The translations under genes were made by a program, and so were the position numbers. A stretch of 64,000 bases of DNA. It comes from Bufo bufo (lineage: Eukaryota; Chordata; Amphibia; Anura; Bufonidae). This document shows, one piece after another, positions 52,949 to 63,527 of the stretch. Every line of letters begins with the position of its first letter. Positions within the stretch are counted from its first letter, which is position 1. The stretch covers positions 592,373,793 through 592,437,792 of the forward strand of contig NC_053390.1 in NCBI RefSeq assembly GCF_905171765.1. The letters are read 5' to 3'. The notes under the pieces are model-generated. The model saw nothing but the letters and a program-made list of their open reading frames with translations, ran no database searches and had not been told where the DNA came from.

Positions 52949-54010
52949 GGACATACTGTACTGTAACATTAACCGCTAGTGTAAAATAGCAGTAGTGTCA
53001 GGGCTCTATTTTACCCCCTAAACAAGGATGAATAGATGTATAAAATAATGTGAACACCCCAAAATTAGAAGTATCAGGCTGCAATTTCACCCCAATTGCA
53101 CAATTAAGGATTAACAGATTTACTTATGTATAAAAGAACGTAAACATCCTTAAATCTGTAGTATCAGGCAGCAATTTCACCCCAGAATAAAAGATAAATG
53201 GATAACAGAACATAAGCACCTTAAAATCTTTAGTATCTGGCTGTAATTTCACCACAATTACACAATTAAGGATTAAAGGATTGAATTATGTGAAAAAGAA
53301 TGTGAACACCCTAAAATTTGAAATATCAGGCCACAATTCCACTTGGGAATCAAGGATGAATGGATGTACTGTAATTATACATAAAAGAACGTAAACACCC
53401 TAAAATTTATAGTACCAGGCAGCAATTTTGCCCCAATAACGGAATCAAGGATTAATTGAATTACTTATGTATTAAAGAATGCAAACAACCTAAAATCAGT
53501 AGTATTTAAACACTTTTTAACCCCAATTAGTGCAGCAAAATGTAACAGAATAGCCCCTATAAGCAAAACTTTACACTGTTCGATTGGCCTCTGCTCTCTC
53601 CCAATAGTGTGGATAATGCCTCCCTAATATATCCCTACACTCTCTCTAAGCTGTCCCTGAACTGCTTATTAGTAATATTTTGTGACTAAAGTCTTTACTA
53701 ATCACTGTCCCTAGTGTCTGTAATGTCTCTCCCTGCACTAAGTTCACTGGAAAATGGCGGAGACCGGGCAGGAGCAGACTTTTTACAGTGCTATGAGTTC
53801 ACAGGGGCTGGCTATTTTCTGGTTTGGTGGCTGCACAGCATTATGGGTGATCCCTTGTTCCCAAGTCAAATTTTGCCTATAATTGGGATCGAATTCCACT
53901 TCCTTAACTTCGATTCGATCAACTCTGATGGTCTTCCCCACATCTGGGTCTCTGGACAGATTCAATCCCTGTGAACCGCAGAACACTTGGGTCGCTCTCA
54001 TGGGCTTCTC
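52949..54010 (-). mobile_element. hAT-1 5' non-coding end
   Basis: It continues hAT-1 beyond gypsy-3. On the minus strand, 53960-53900 reads GATCGAATCGAAGTTAAGG, the kind of subterminal sequence seen in anuran hAT elements. A tandem array and transcription-leader-like DNA follow. The exact terminal repeat was not located; ATGAGAGCGACCC near 54000 may be it. Confidence 0.55.
53030..53520. repeat. Tandem array of about 95 bp, five or more diverged units
   Basis: Units contain TATGTATAAAAGAACGTAAA, CACCCTAAAAT, GTATCAGGC and GCAATTTCACCCCAAT. The array lies between hAT-1 terminus and transposase, the same place as the array in hAT-2. Confidence 0.8.
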
Positions 54011-54078
54011 TTACATGGGCTATTAAATGAGATGATTCTTTACCAGAAGTCACAGAGTTTACAGTATGTGTTCCCTAA

Positions 54079-54375
54079 GGCCGAATGCACACGGCCGTGT
54101 TCCGCGGCCGAGAGCGGTCCGTGGTATGCTGGGCTGGATTCCTGTTCAGAGCAGGAGCGCATGGCGTCATTGGTTGGTATGACACCATGTGCTTCATGCT
54201 CCCACTGCAGTACAGTAATACACTCGTATAGTGTATTACTGTACTGCAGCGGCGGCATGAAGCGCACGGCGTCATAGCAACCAATGACGCTGTGCACTCC
54301 TGCTCTGAACAGGAATCCAGCCCGGCATACCACGGACCACTCTCGGCCGCGGAACACGGCCGTGTGCATTCAGCC
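54079..54375. mobile_element. Palindromic MITE, TAA duplication (PIF/Harbinger-like)
   Basis: 297 bp with termini GGCCGAATGCACACGGCCG and its complement (GGCTGAATGCACACGG). TAA flanks both ends (54076-54078 and 54376-54378). Almost the whole element is a palindrome centred near 54228, with CAGTACAGTAATACAC at the tip. The three-base TWA-type duplication is the Harbinger pattern. Confidence 0.82.
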
Positions 54376-54679
54376 TAATTCACACAAATAAACATCTAAT
54401 GGTTTTTCCAATATAAAAATGGCTGCATGGGGGACAGATAACCAATTATTATGTTCAACAAACATACTTTTTACAAGAGTATCTTAAATCATGTGATTCC
54501 TTCTAAAGGCAACAAATGTTTTTCTTCTTTCAAACTTCCATCATTCTTTAATATGCACCAATTTTTTTTTATTACATTGATGAGTTCCATTGCCATTGGG
54601 CTATATTTGAAAGGAAAAGCAAAAAAGTCTGTCTTGTCCCCTCTGTTTATGGGTAGCATAACTCCTGGTTAGAAATTTT

Positions 54680-55480
54680 CGCTTAAACAAGATGCTTTCA
54701 ATGTAGTTTGATCCAACACATTGTGCCTCAGTGGTTGGGAGAACAACAACACACTGAAGTGACAGCAAAAGGTGTACAGAGGAAAACCACTGCACAGATG
54801 GATCCTCTGATTAAAATATGATGCATAGTGGTCCATTCTGTACTGCAATTGTACTTCACATCCCAAGCCTAGAGTGGCATGCAATGTCTACAAAAACATC
54901 AAAATATATTTGCACGACATTAGGCTACTAGTCAGATGTCCAGCTTCAGGTGTTCCATTGACCTCATGCCATGTCTCTCAAAGTCCCGATTTTGTCTCAG
55001 ATGCACAATGATAGCCAGAGATTGGTCTGGAGACCACATGGTCAATGCCATGAGGAGACCTTCAAAAGGGAATGTCACACTTCTCCCAGAACTATGGTGT
55101 GAAGTAGCATAATGCACAGTAGCAGACCTCTAGTCTCCATTTCAGGTACATTAACTGTTCAGCATTACATTTATTTGGTTGTTGAACCAGTGGTATGACA
55201 ATTTCTCTTAAGTGTCCCAGGAGCCATTTTCCAATACGACAATACCAAGTGGCATGTTTCTCGTGCTACTGAGAGCAGCTTATGTGGCCTACCATGGTCT
55301 GCAGCCTTTCAGGACTCATCTCCCATCGAGCACATCTGGAGCGTCATTGGTCGGCAATTGTAAAGGGAGCTTCCAGCAGCGGATCTTGATGATTTGCGTG
55401 CCCAAGTGCAATCAATGTAAAATAACATTTCTCAGACAACCATTAATAACCTCAGGAAAGGCATGCCTTGGGGTGGGTAA
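54680..55480 (+). pseudogene. Old Tc1/mariner transposase relic
   Basis: Scattered frames preserve recognisable pieces: RLLVRCPASGVPLTSC, RDWSGDHMVNAM, FQYDNTKWHVSRATES (from QQDNA..H), DSSPIEHIWSVIGRQL (catalytic glutamate region) and ISQTTINNLRKGMP (C-terminal). Many stops. It belongs to a DD34E-type group different from the two above. Confidence 0.7.
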
Positions 55481-56471
55481 GTGAGTATATTTCTGCATGT
55501 GGCGCTCATACTTGATACAAAATTAGGATGTTTCGAAAATTTTGTTTCAATTTTTTATCATTTGCATTTCATTAACATGTCTATTCTTGGTGTTGCAATT
55601 TCAATGTTAAGGAGTGTACAGTATATGTCTACTGTAATGCATTCATGTTTTGGCAAAACTATGCTGTACAGATTCAGGATGCCAAAATAAAAATGTATTC
55701 TTTCGGATTGGTCCTAATGGAGTTAAAAACATCTTATCTTTCTATATTTTATAATAACTTTGTAAATACAGTATTGCAGTTTTACTCTGGTGAGATCTAC
55801 CAAACTGAATGGCTATTCAAATATTGTGATGCACTTATAAGTTTGAAAATGAACGAATAATTTAACATGAAAACATATAGCGCAAATTCAGATCTACTGT
55901 ATGTCCAGCTCTGTTCATTTCAGATTGAGACCTATCATATTATTTAAATTGCTATAATTACAAGATTGAGAGTCGTAATTATAATAGTTGAAAATATGCA
56001 GGTTTAGAACTTTGTACATCAACGCAGTTATAAACTGATAGGATAGTTTTTTATCCTCTTCTAATTGAAATCACTGATGCAACTGTAAAATGATATGAAA
56101 TCTACTGTATATTCTCTAAGCAGGTCATGCAGTTTGAATATGTTCTAAGATATTATTAAGAGGTTGACTAGTACTGAAGTTCAGTGAATCATGCAAGTGC
56201 TTTTGCGCATGAAATTACTATTAACGTAATGTGCGACTGAATCTGCAAATGTACATGTTCTTCTGTAAGTGGATTTGAAGGTGAAACATTTTGCATTATG
56301 TCGTCCATTAACTCCTTATTTGTTAAATTTCAACTACATGTGGCTGTGTAGCGTGTTTTATTTCATGTTTTACATCTTCAAACACGGTTAAAACTAAATA
56401 TTATCTCATAATGATATAGACCTCCTGTATTGAAACATTAAAATTCATTGTCTTTAATTGATACATGATAT
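55481..56471. other. No gene seen
   Basis: AT-rich DNA with only short incidental ORFs and no repeat structure noticed by eye. Confidence 0.3.
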
Positions 56472-56820
56472 ATAGAGATGAGCAAATTTTTCCAAAATTT
56501 AATTTGACCGGTTCACCAAATTTTTCAGAAAAATTCACTTCAATACGAACGGCTATTTCCTGGCTGCTGAGAGACTTTATAATGGTGTAGAACACGCATA
56601 GGGAGTCTGCTTTGGTAGTGATTGTGAAATAATACTGTGAGTCCATATGACATGTAGATTACAGGCATTGCTCTTAGAATCACTGCACACTTCACTTATT
56701 TGGGCAGTTGAGGGGCCAAAACTGACCAAATAATTCAAGTATAACTCAGCCTTACAGGTAGATGTTAGCGTCAAGAAGAAGCGCACCCCTTTTACAACGT
56801 GGACAGCTGATTCCACATAG
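56472..56820 (+). mobile_element. hAT-type terminus (probable MITE)
   Basis: TAGAGATGAGCAAATTTTTC followed by CGGTTCACCAAATTTTT resembles the TAGAGATGAGCGAA ends of anuran hAT elements, as in hAT-2 at 57092. The other end was not identified, so the right limit is approximate. Confidence 0.5.
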
Positions 56821-57091
56821 ATGTCTACAGAACCTGTTCTATTAAACGCTTATACAAGTAGAGGCCCCCGACAGAGTAGAGAGGGTGTCAGCAGTAAGTT
56901 TGTGTTGACGTCACTGATTCATTTTCCCCATTCTCTGATCCGTCAGACCAATTACCCAGAAAAAAATGAATCCTGTCTGTGGAGCAAATGCCTTCACTCG
57001 GTCATCATTTGCTCAATAATCCATCAGTATTGCTAAAGGCAAAAAAAAAGAAAGAAAACGGAGTGAATCTAAAACAGAGATGACACATGAA
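56821..57091. other. Spacer, nothing recognised
   Basis: No coding potential of note; it ends just before the hAT-2 terminal repeat. Confidence 0.3.
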
Positions 57092-57344
57092 TAGAGTTGA
57101 GCGAACCCGAACTGTAAAGTTCAGGTTCGTACCGAACTTTAGGTTTATCGGCACCCGGACCCGAACCCGAACATTTACGTAAAAGTTCGGGTTCGGGTTC
57201 GGGTTCGGTGTTCGGCGCTTTCTTGGCGCTTTTTGAAAGGCTGCACAGCAGCCAATCAATAAGCGTCATACTACTTGCCCCAAAAGACAATCACAGCCAT
57301 GCCTACTATTGGCATGGCTGTGATTGGCCAACTGCAGCATGTGA

Positions 57345-57395
57345 CCCAGCCTCTATTTAAGCTGGAGTCACGTAGCGCCGCCCGTCACTCTGCTC
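57345..57395 (+). promoter_or_regulatory. Possible hAT-2 promoter
   Basis: CTCTATTTAAGCTGG is TATA-like, with GC-rich start-region sequence about 30 bp downstream and a CCAAT word about 100 bp upstream. Prediction only. Confidence 0.4.
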
Positions 57396-57653
57396 AGATT
57401 AGTGTAGGGAGAGGCTGCTGCTGTGAGGGAGAGATCAGGGAGCAATCTTATGAAGAACTGGTTTATGTACTCAGCGATCTACAGAAAAAGTGTTTTGTGG
57501 ATGCAGTGCACAATTTTTTTAAACCTGCCCTGAGCCAACTACTGCTGAAAACAAACTTTTTTTTCTTTAGTTAGTCAATATCAATACATGATCGGCAGCC
57601 ATTTTATGCAATAATAGTGCACCAGCACAGGCTATCTGCATGTCTGCAAGTCC

Positions 57654-58445
57654 AGAAATACAGCTTTTTTGTTAGGGTGAAAAAAGCCTCTGATATACTG
57701 CACATCTGGGATTAGACAAGCATAAGTGATTGTCACATTTAGGACAGAAATACAGCTTTTTGGTTAGGGTGAAAAAACCCTCTAATATACTGCACATCTG
57801 GGATTACATGTGCATAAGTGACTGTCACATTTAGGACAGAAATACAGCTTTTTGGTAAGGGTGAAAAACCCTGTAATATACTGCACATCTGGGATTAGAA
57901 AAGCATAAGTGACTGTCACATTTAAGACAGAAATACAGCTTTTTGGTTAGGGTGAAAAAAAAAAACCTCTAATATACTGCACATCTAGGATTAGACAAGC
58001 ATAAGTGACTGTCACATTTAGGCCATAAATACGGCTTTTTGGTTACTGAGGTGAAAAAAGCCTCTAATATACTGCACATCTGGGATTACACGTGCATAAG
58101 TGACTCTTACATTTAGGACAGAAATACAGCTTTTTGGTTAGTATGAAAAAACCCTCTAATATACTGCACATCTGGAATTACACATGCATAAGTGACTGTC
58201 ACATTTAAGACAGAAATACAGCTTTTTGGTTAGGGTGAAAAAACCCTCTAATATACTGCACATCTGGGATTAGACAAGTATAAGTGACTGTCACATTTAG
58301 GCCAGAAATACGGCTTTTTGGTTACTGGGGTGAAAAAATCCTCTAATATACTGCACATCTGGGATTAGACATGCATAAGTGACTGTCACATTTAGGCCAG
58401 AAATACGGCTTTTTGGTTACTGGGGTGAAAAAATCCTCTGATATA
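57654..58445. repeat. Tandem array of about 92 bp, roughly nine units
   Basis: Each unit carries AGAAATACAGCTTTTTGGTT, AGGGTGAAAAAACC, TCTAATATACTGCACATCTG, GGATTA and ATAAGTGACTGTCACATTTA. Spacing of successive AGAAATAC words is 91-96 bp. Located between the hAT terminus and transposase. Confidence 0.9.
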
Positions 58446-58870
58446 CTTGCTGCTTTTCCAAGGCTGCTATTTCAAGTGCTGCTTGTTATAAGTGCATTGG
58501 AGATATTCAGGAGACTAACAGTCTAACTCAGAGTTTTTCCACTGTAGCAGATCTTCAGTGGTGTTTCTGGTGAATACTCAGACACTGTGTTTCAAAAGAG
58601 CAGATCTTCAGTGGTGTTTCTGGTGAATACTCAGACACTGTGTTTCAAAAGAGGTAAGGAATTTGCTAGACACAGTATCTCTATTGTCTGATTGCAAATG
58701 AGCATAGGCAAGTAAGGTGTTAATTTGCTGTTGGGGGAGGAGCCTTTGTGGGAGTGTGTGTATATATATCCACACAGTATTAGCTTGCTAATTATAGCTT
58801 GCTGCTTTTCCAAGGCTGCTATTTCAAGTGCTGCTTGTAATAAGTGCATTGGAGATATTCAGGAGGTAAT
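58446..58870 (+). repeat. CR1 5' UTR duplications
   Basis: CTTGCTGCTTTTCCAAGGCTG and about 50 following bases occur at 58448 and again at 58799. Between them CAGATCTTCAGTGGTGTTTC and about 35 following bases occur twice in tandem (58547 and 58601). Repeated monomers are common in LINE promoters. Confidence 0.8.
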
Positions 58871-58933
58871 CTGGAGGTGGATACAATCTAAACAAGTAAG
58901 AATTGTTTGTTTAAAATCTTTCCCCTCTTTACG

Positions 58934-59857
58934 ATGGAAGATCTGGTTCTGTGCAGGAATTGTTGTGCTTTTATTTCAGGTTCCACTCTTCAAAGGTTTG
59001 GATACTGTCTGATCTGTAGACAGCTCTCCATAATGCAGCAGGAAATTACCTTTTTGAAATATGAGATTTTTAAATTAACCACTAAACAAACTCAGGCTGA
59101 GAACATTGCAATGCCACTGCCACAGAGGCCCCCTAGAAATGGAAGATGGGTTACTGTAGGTTCAGGTAGACTGAGAGTTGTGGATAGAAGGCATGTCCCA
59201 CAGTCTGTGGCTCTCCATAATTCATTTGCAGCACTTTCAGAGTGCAAGAGCAACATGGAGGATGGCTCAAGCACAGTGGGTGAGAAACAATCATCTCCCA
59301 TGCCTAAAGTATGCAAGACTGCAGCCAAAGACAAAAAGGAGAAGGTGAGGATTGATAGTAAGCAGCTGTTGGTGGGCGATTCCATCATAAGAGGTGTGAA
59401 GTTTGAGGAGAATGGTGTTGTGAGATGTCTCCCTGGTGCTACCGCTAGCAGGGATAGACGACGGATCCTAAATATTGTTAGGCAAGCAAAGCAGGAAAGG
59501 GAAGTGGATGTTATTCTCCATCTTGGGACAAACGATCTCGCTTGCAATGAGGTTTCAAAGGTGAAAGAAGCTTTTCATACACTTGGAAAGGATATACGGG
59601 AGGTTGCATCAACTGTTTCATTCTCTGCAGTTTTGCCTGTGCATAACCTTCAGCATGACAGGAAGATGCGCATTAAGGAATTCAATGTATGGCTTGGTGA
59701 ATGGTGTCTGAACCAAGGGTTTGGCTTTGTGTCTCATGATAGCTCTTGTTGGAATGGAAAAGAACTGTACAAGAAAGATGGTTTGCATCTTTCTCTCAAG
59801 GGAACGAATGTCCTCGGTGAACAGTTCCAAGTATTTGCTAAGAAGCATTTAAACTAG
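58934..59857 (+). CDS. CR1 ORF1 protein with SGNH esterase domain, intact
   Basis: About 307 residues from the ATG at 58934; an ATG at 58907 in the same frame is less favoured. N-terminal cysteines (LCRNC...YCLIC) suggest a small zinc-binding module, followed by a short coiled coil (QQEITFLKYEIFKLTTK). The C-terminal half is an SGNH hydrolase: VGDSIIRGV (catalytic serine), LHLGTNDL and DGLHLSLKG (catalytic D and H). CR1/L2-clade ORF1 proteins carry this esterase, whose role in retrotransposition is unclear. No stop within, so this ORF is better kept than ORF2. Confidence 0.92.
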   Translation: MEDLVLCRNCCAFISGSTLQRFGYCLICRQLSIMQQEITFLKYEIFKLTTKQTQAENIAMPLPQRPPRNGRWVTVGSGRLRVVDRRHVPQSVALHNSFAALSECKSNMEDGSSTVGEKQSSPMPKVCKTAAKDKKEKVRIDSKQLLVGDSIIRGVKFEENGVVRCLPGATASRDRRRILNIVRQAKQEREVDVILHLGTNDLACNEVSKVKEAFHTLGKDIREVASTVSFSAVLPVHNLQHDRKMRIKEFNVWLGEWCLNQGFGFVSHDSSCWNGKELYKKDGLHLSLKGTNVLGEQFQVFAKKHLN

Positions 59858-59874
59858 GAAAGGGGGGCAAAAGA

Positions 59875-61543
59875 GTGATAATCCAGCAGTCCGACTGCCC
59901 CCCGGAGCAATGCCAGAAGAGGCCAGTAGCACAAAGGTTAAGAAATGACAAGCTCAGAGTCTTGTCTACAAATGCTCGCAGTCTAGAGAATAAGATCAAT
60001 GAGCTTGAGGCTATAATGGCATCTGAGAATATAGATGTAGTGGCTGTTACTGAGACGTGGTTCAAGGGGAGTAATGACTGGGATATATCAATGCCAGGGT
60101 TCTCTCTATACAGGAAAGACAGAGAAGGCAAGAAGGGGGAGGGGTGGCCCTGTATGTGAAAGATAGCATAAAATCTAATTTGATACAAGTTAGCGAGAAC
60201 AATTTAGAGTCAGTTTGGGTTACCTTGCAGCTTGATAATCATAAGGTAACTCGTGTAGGTGTGATATATAGACCACCTAGCCAAGTCAAAGAATTAGATG
60301 ATCTACTAGTTGAGGAAATAGCTAAAATGACATTGAAGGGGGAAGTTATCATTATGGGAGACTTCAATCTTCCAGATGTAAAGTGGAAAACCAAAATAGC
60401 TAGTTCTGCCAAGAGTACAGATATTCTAAATTCCCTACTGGGATTATCTCTACAGCAAGTAGTGGAGGAGCCAACCGGGAAGGAGGCCATTTTAGATTTA
60501 TTATTCACAAATGGGAATTTGGTATATGATATTACTGTAGGGGAAAGCTTGGGATATAGTGATCACCAGTCAGTGTGGTTTACTATAAGTACAGTGACTG
60601 AGTCACACCACACAAAAACAAAAGTTTTAGATTTTAGAAAAACAGACTTTTCTAAAATTAGATTAGTGGTATACGAGTCCCTATCAGACTAGAACAGTTT
60701 AATTGGAGTCCAGGAGAAATGGGACTATTTAAAAGTGGCACTATTGAAGGCAACAGAAGATTGCATTAGGCTTGTCAGTAAAAGCAAAAAAAGGAAGAGA
60801 CCACTGTGGTACTCAGCAGAAGTGGCCAAAATCATTAAAAACAAAAAGATAGAATTTAGGAATTATAAAAAAAAAAAAAAACGAGGATGACAGACAAATT
60901 TATAAGATTAGGCAGAGAGAGGCCAAACAAGTTATAAGAGCTTCTAAAGCACAGGCAGAAGAGAAATTAGCTCAGTCGGGGAAAAAAGGCGATAAGGCAT
61001 TCTTCAGATACATAAATGAAAAAAGGAAACTAAAACAAGGAATTACCAAATTAAAAACTAAAGAAGGAAGGTATATGGAAGAAGATAAAGAACTAGCTGA
61101 CTGCCTCAATGAATACTTCTGTTCAGTTTTTACAAAGGAAAATGAAGGAGAAGGACCTCAGTTGGCAAAGAAGACTAATGAATCTTTTGACGACACATGT
61201 GTCTTTACAGAGGAAGAGGTTCTAAGTCAACTGTCTAAAATTAATACAAATAAGTCACAGGGGCCTGATGGGATACACCCAAAGCTATTATAAGAGCTCA
61301 GTGGTGAACTAGCAAAACCATTAACAGATTTATTTAACCAATCACTGGCAACAGGAGTCGTCCCAGAAGATTGGAAATTAGCAAATGTTGTGCCAATTCA
61401 CAAGAAAGGTAGTAGGGAGGAATCGGGCAACTATAGGCAAGTAAGCCTGACATCAATAGTGGGGAAATTAATGGAAACTATACTTAAGGAGAGGATTGTG
61501 GACCATCTAAAATCCCATGGATTGAAAGATGAAAAACAGCATG
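59875..61543 (+). pseudogene. CR1 ORF2: endonuclease and truncated RT
   Basis: The endonuclease begins LRVLSTNARSLENKINEL and has VAVTETWFKG (catalytic E). A frameshift near 60140 leads to GVALYVKDSI, GVIYRPPS, IMGDFNLPDVKW and YSDHQSVWF. A stop falls near 60690. A further worn stretch contains SQGPDGIHPKLL, DWKLANVVPIHKKGS and NYRQVSLTSIVGKLMETILK, which is the RT N-terminal half. It ends at KQHG, before the catalytic YADD. Non-functional. Confidence 0.9.
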
Positions 61544-63527
61544 GCGTAAATTCCCACCTAGCCACCCTCGATCCCTGGCCCTGAATGCCAGCATTTCTAA
61601 ACTGCTGGCCTTTGAAATGCTGTCATTCAGGCTGGTGGAGATGGACAGCTTCAAACAGCTCATGTCGCTTGCTGTCCCACAGTACGTCGTTCCCAGCCGC
61701 CACTACTTCTCCAGAAGAGCCGTGCCCTCCCTGCACAACCAAGTATCGGATAAAATCAAGTGTGCACTGCGCAACGCCATCTGTGGCAAGGTCCACCTAA
61801 CCACAGATACGTGGACCAGTAAGCACGACCAGGGACGCTATATCTCCCTAACTGCACACAGGGTAAATGTAGTGACGGCTGGGCCCCAGGCGGAGAGCTG
61901 CTTGGCACACGTCCTTCCGCCGCCAAGTATCGCAGGGCATCATTCTTTGCCTCCTGTTGCCTCCTCTTCCTACTCGGCTTCCTCCTCCTCTTCTACTACC
62001 TCCTCATCCAGTCAGCGACAGACCTTCACCACGAACTTCAGCACAGCAAAGGGTAAACGTCAGCAGGCCATTCTGAAACTGATGTGTTCGGGGGACAGGC
62101 CCCACACCGTGCAGGAGTCGTGGTGGGGTATAGAACAACAGACCGACAAGTGGTTGCTGCCAGTGGGCCTCAAGCCCGGCCTGGTGGTGTGCGATAATGG
62201 GCGAAATCTCGTTGCAGCTCTGGGACTAGCCGGTTTGACGCACATCCCTTGCCTGGCGCATGTGCTGAATTTGGTGGTGCAGAAATTCATTTACAACTAC
62301 CCCAAAATGTCAGAGTTGCTGCATAAAGTGCAGGCAGTCTGTGAACGGGTCAGTCACACTGCGGAACAGCACCACTTCACCACCAATGACTGGGCCCCCA
62401 TGCGAGACCTGTGTGCCCTATTGCGCTGTTTCGAGTACTCCACCAACATAGCCAGAGGCGATGACGTCGTTATCAGTGTTACATTACCACTTCTATGTCT
62501 CCTTGAGAAAACACTTAGGGCGATGATGGAAGAGGATGTGGCCCAGGACGAGGAGGAGGAAGAGGGGTCATCTCTAACACTTTCAGGCCAGTCTTTTAGA
62601 AGTGGCTCAGAAAGAGGATTTTTGCTACAGCAGAGGCAATAAACAAATTTGGCCAGCCAGGTCCCACTACTGGAGGAGGAGGAGGATGAGGTGGAGGATG
62701 GGGATGAAGCATGTTCACAGCGGGGTGGTATCCAACGCAGCTCGGAACCATCACTGGTGCGTGGCTGGGGGGATACGAAGGACGCAGACGCTACGCCTCC
62801 CACAGAGGACAGCTTGTCCTTACCTCTGGGCAGCCTTGCACACATGAGCGACTACATGCTGCAGTGCCTGCGCAACGACTGCAGAGTTGCCCACATTTTA
62901 ACGTGTGCTGACTACTGGGCGGCCACCCTGCTGGATCCCCATTACAAAGACAATGTGCCATCCTTAATTCCCTCACTAGAGCGTGATCGGAAGATGTGCG
63001 ACCACAGGCGCACGCTGGTAGACGCGCTCCTGAGAGCAATCCCGACTGACGCCGGGGGACAAGTGGAAGCACAAGGCGAAGGCAGGGGAGGAGGAAAAGG
63101 TCGCCAATGGAGCTGTGTCAGCGCCAGCACCTCAGAAGGCAGGGTTAGCATGGCCGACATGTGGAAAAGCTTTGTCACCTCGCCGCAACAACCGGCCCCA
63201 ACTACTGATATGGAGCATGTTAGCAGGAGGCAGCATTTGAACAACATGGTGGAACAGTACCTGTGCACACGTACTGACTGATGGTTCTGCCCCATTCAAC
63301 TTTTGGGTCTCCAAATTGTCCACATGGCCAGAGCTTGCCCAGTATGCCTTGGAGGTGCTGGCCTGCCCTGCAGCCAGTGTACTCTCTGAACGTGTATTTA
63401 GCACGGCAGGAGGCGTCATTACAGACAGACGCAGCCGCCCGTCCACAGCCAACGTGGACAAGCTTACGTTCATTAAAATGAACCAGGCTTGGATCCCACA
63501 AGACTTGTCTGTACCTTGTACAGAATA
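61544..63527 (+). pseudogene. hAT-2 transposase (ZBED-like), N terminus lost, frame-broken
   Basis: It opens in mid-protein (RSLALNASISKLLAFEMLSF), VVPSRHYFSRRAVPSLHN, then VHLTTDTWTSKHDQGRYISL, which holds the first catalytic aspartate. A serine-rich loop, VVCDNGRNLVAAL (second D), IPCLAHVLNLVVQKFI (HxLNL) and NDWAPMRDLCALLRCFEYST follow. After a stop at about 62640 the frame continues with LEEEEDEVEDGDEA, DYWAATLLDPHYKD and SMADMWKSFV. A further shift leads to the C-terminal dimerisation motif ALEVLACPAASVLSERVFST. The BED finger is missing because CR1 sequence lies there. Confidence 0.88.

Larger units (their letters stand above)
57092..58445 (+). mobile_element. hAT-2 5' end: terminal repeat, promoter region, tandem array
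   Basis: The terminal sequence is TAGAGTTGAGCGAACCCGAA. 57110-57215 holds inverted clusters of GAACCCGAAC that can fold. A CCAAT word (57250) and CTATTTAAGC (57352) look like promoter elements for transposase, about 30 bp before CGCCCGTCACTC. The tandem array then follows. The transposase resumes at 61544 after the CR1. Confidence 0.72.
58446..61543 (+). mobile_element. CR1 LINE lodged in hAT-2, 3' end missing
   Basis: 5' UTR with two internal duplications, an esterase-type ORF1 and a broken ORF2 with endonuclease and early RT. At about 61543, inside RT after DEKQHG, the sequence switches to hAT transposase. Normal CR1 copies lose the 5' end, not the 3' end, so a later deletion or template switch is likely. 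Confidence 0.82.

Noticed and set aside
17805..58445. CRISPR arrays
   Set aside because: The tandem arrays have no constant-repeat/variable-spacer structure and no cas genes; the genome is eukaryotic.
58934..59857. Host lipase/esterase gene
   Set aside because: Although it has an SGNH domain, its position before a CR1 ORF2 and its N-terminal module identify it as CR1 ORF1.
61545..63527. Domesticated host ZBED gene
   Set aside because: Stops, frameshifts and a missing N terminus show a decayed transposon, not a maintained gene.
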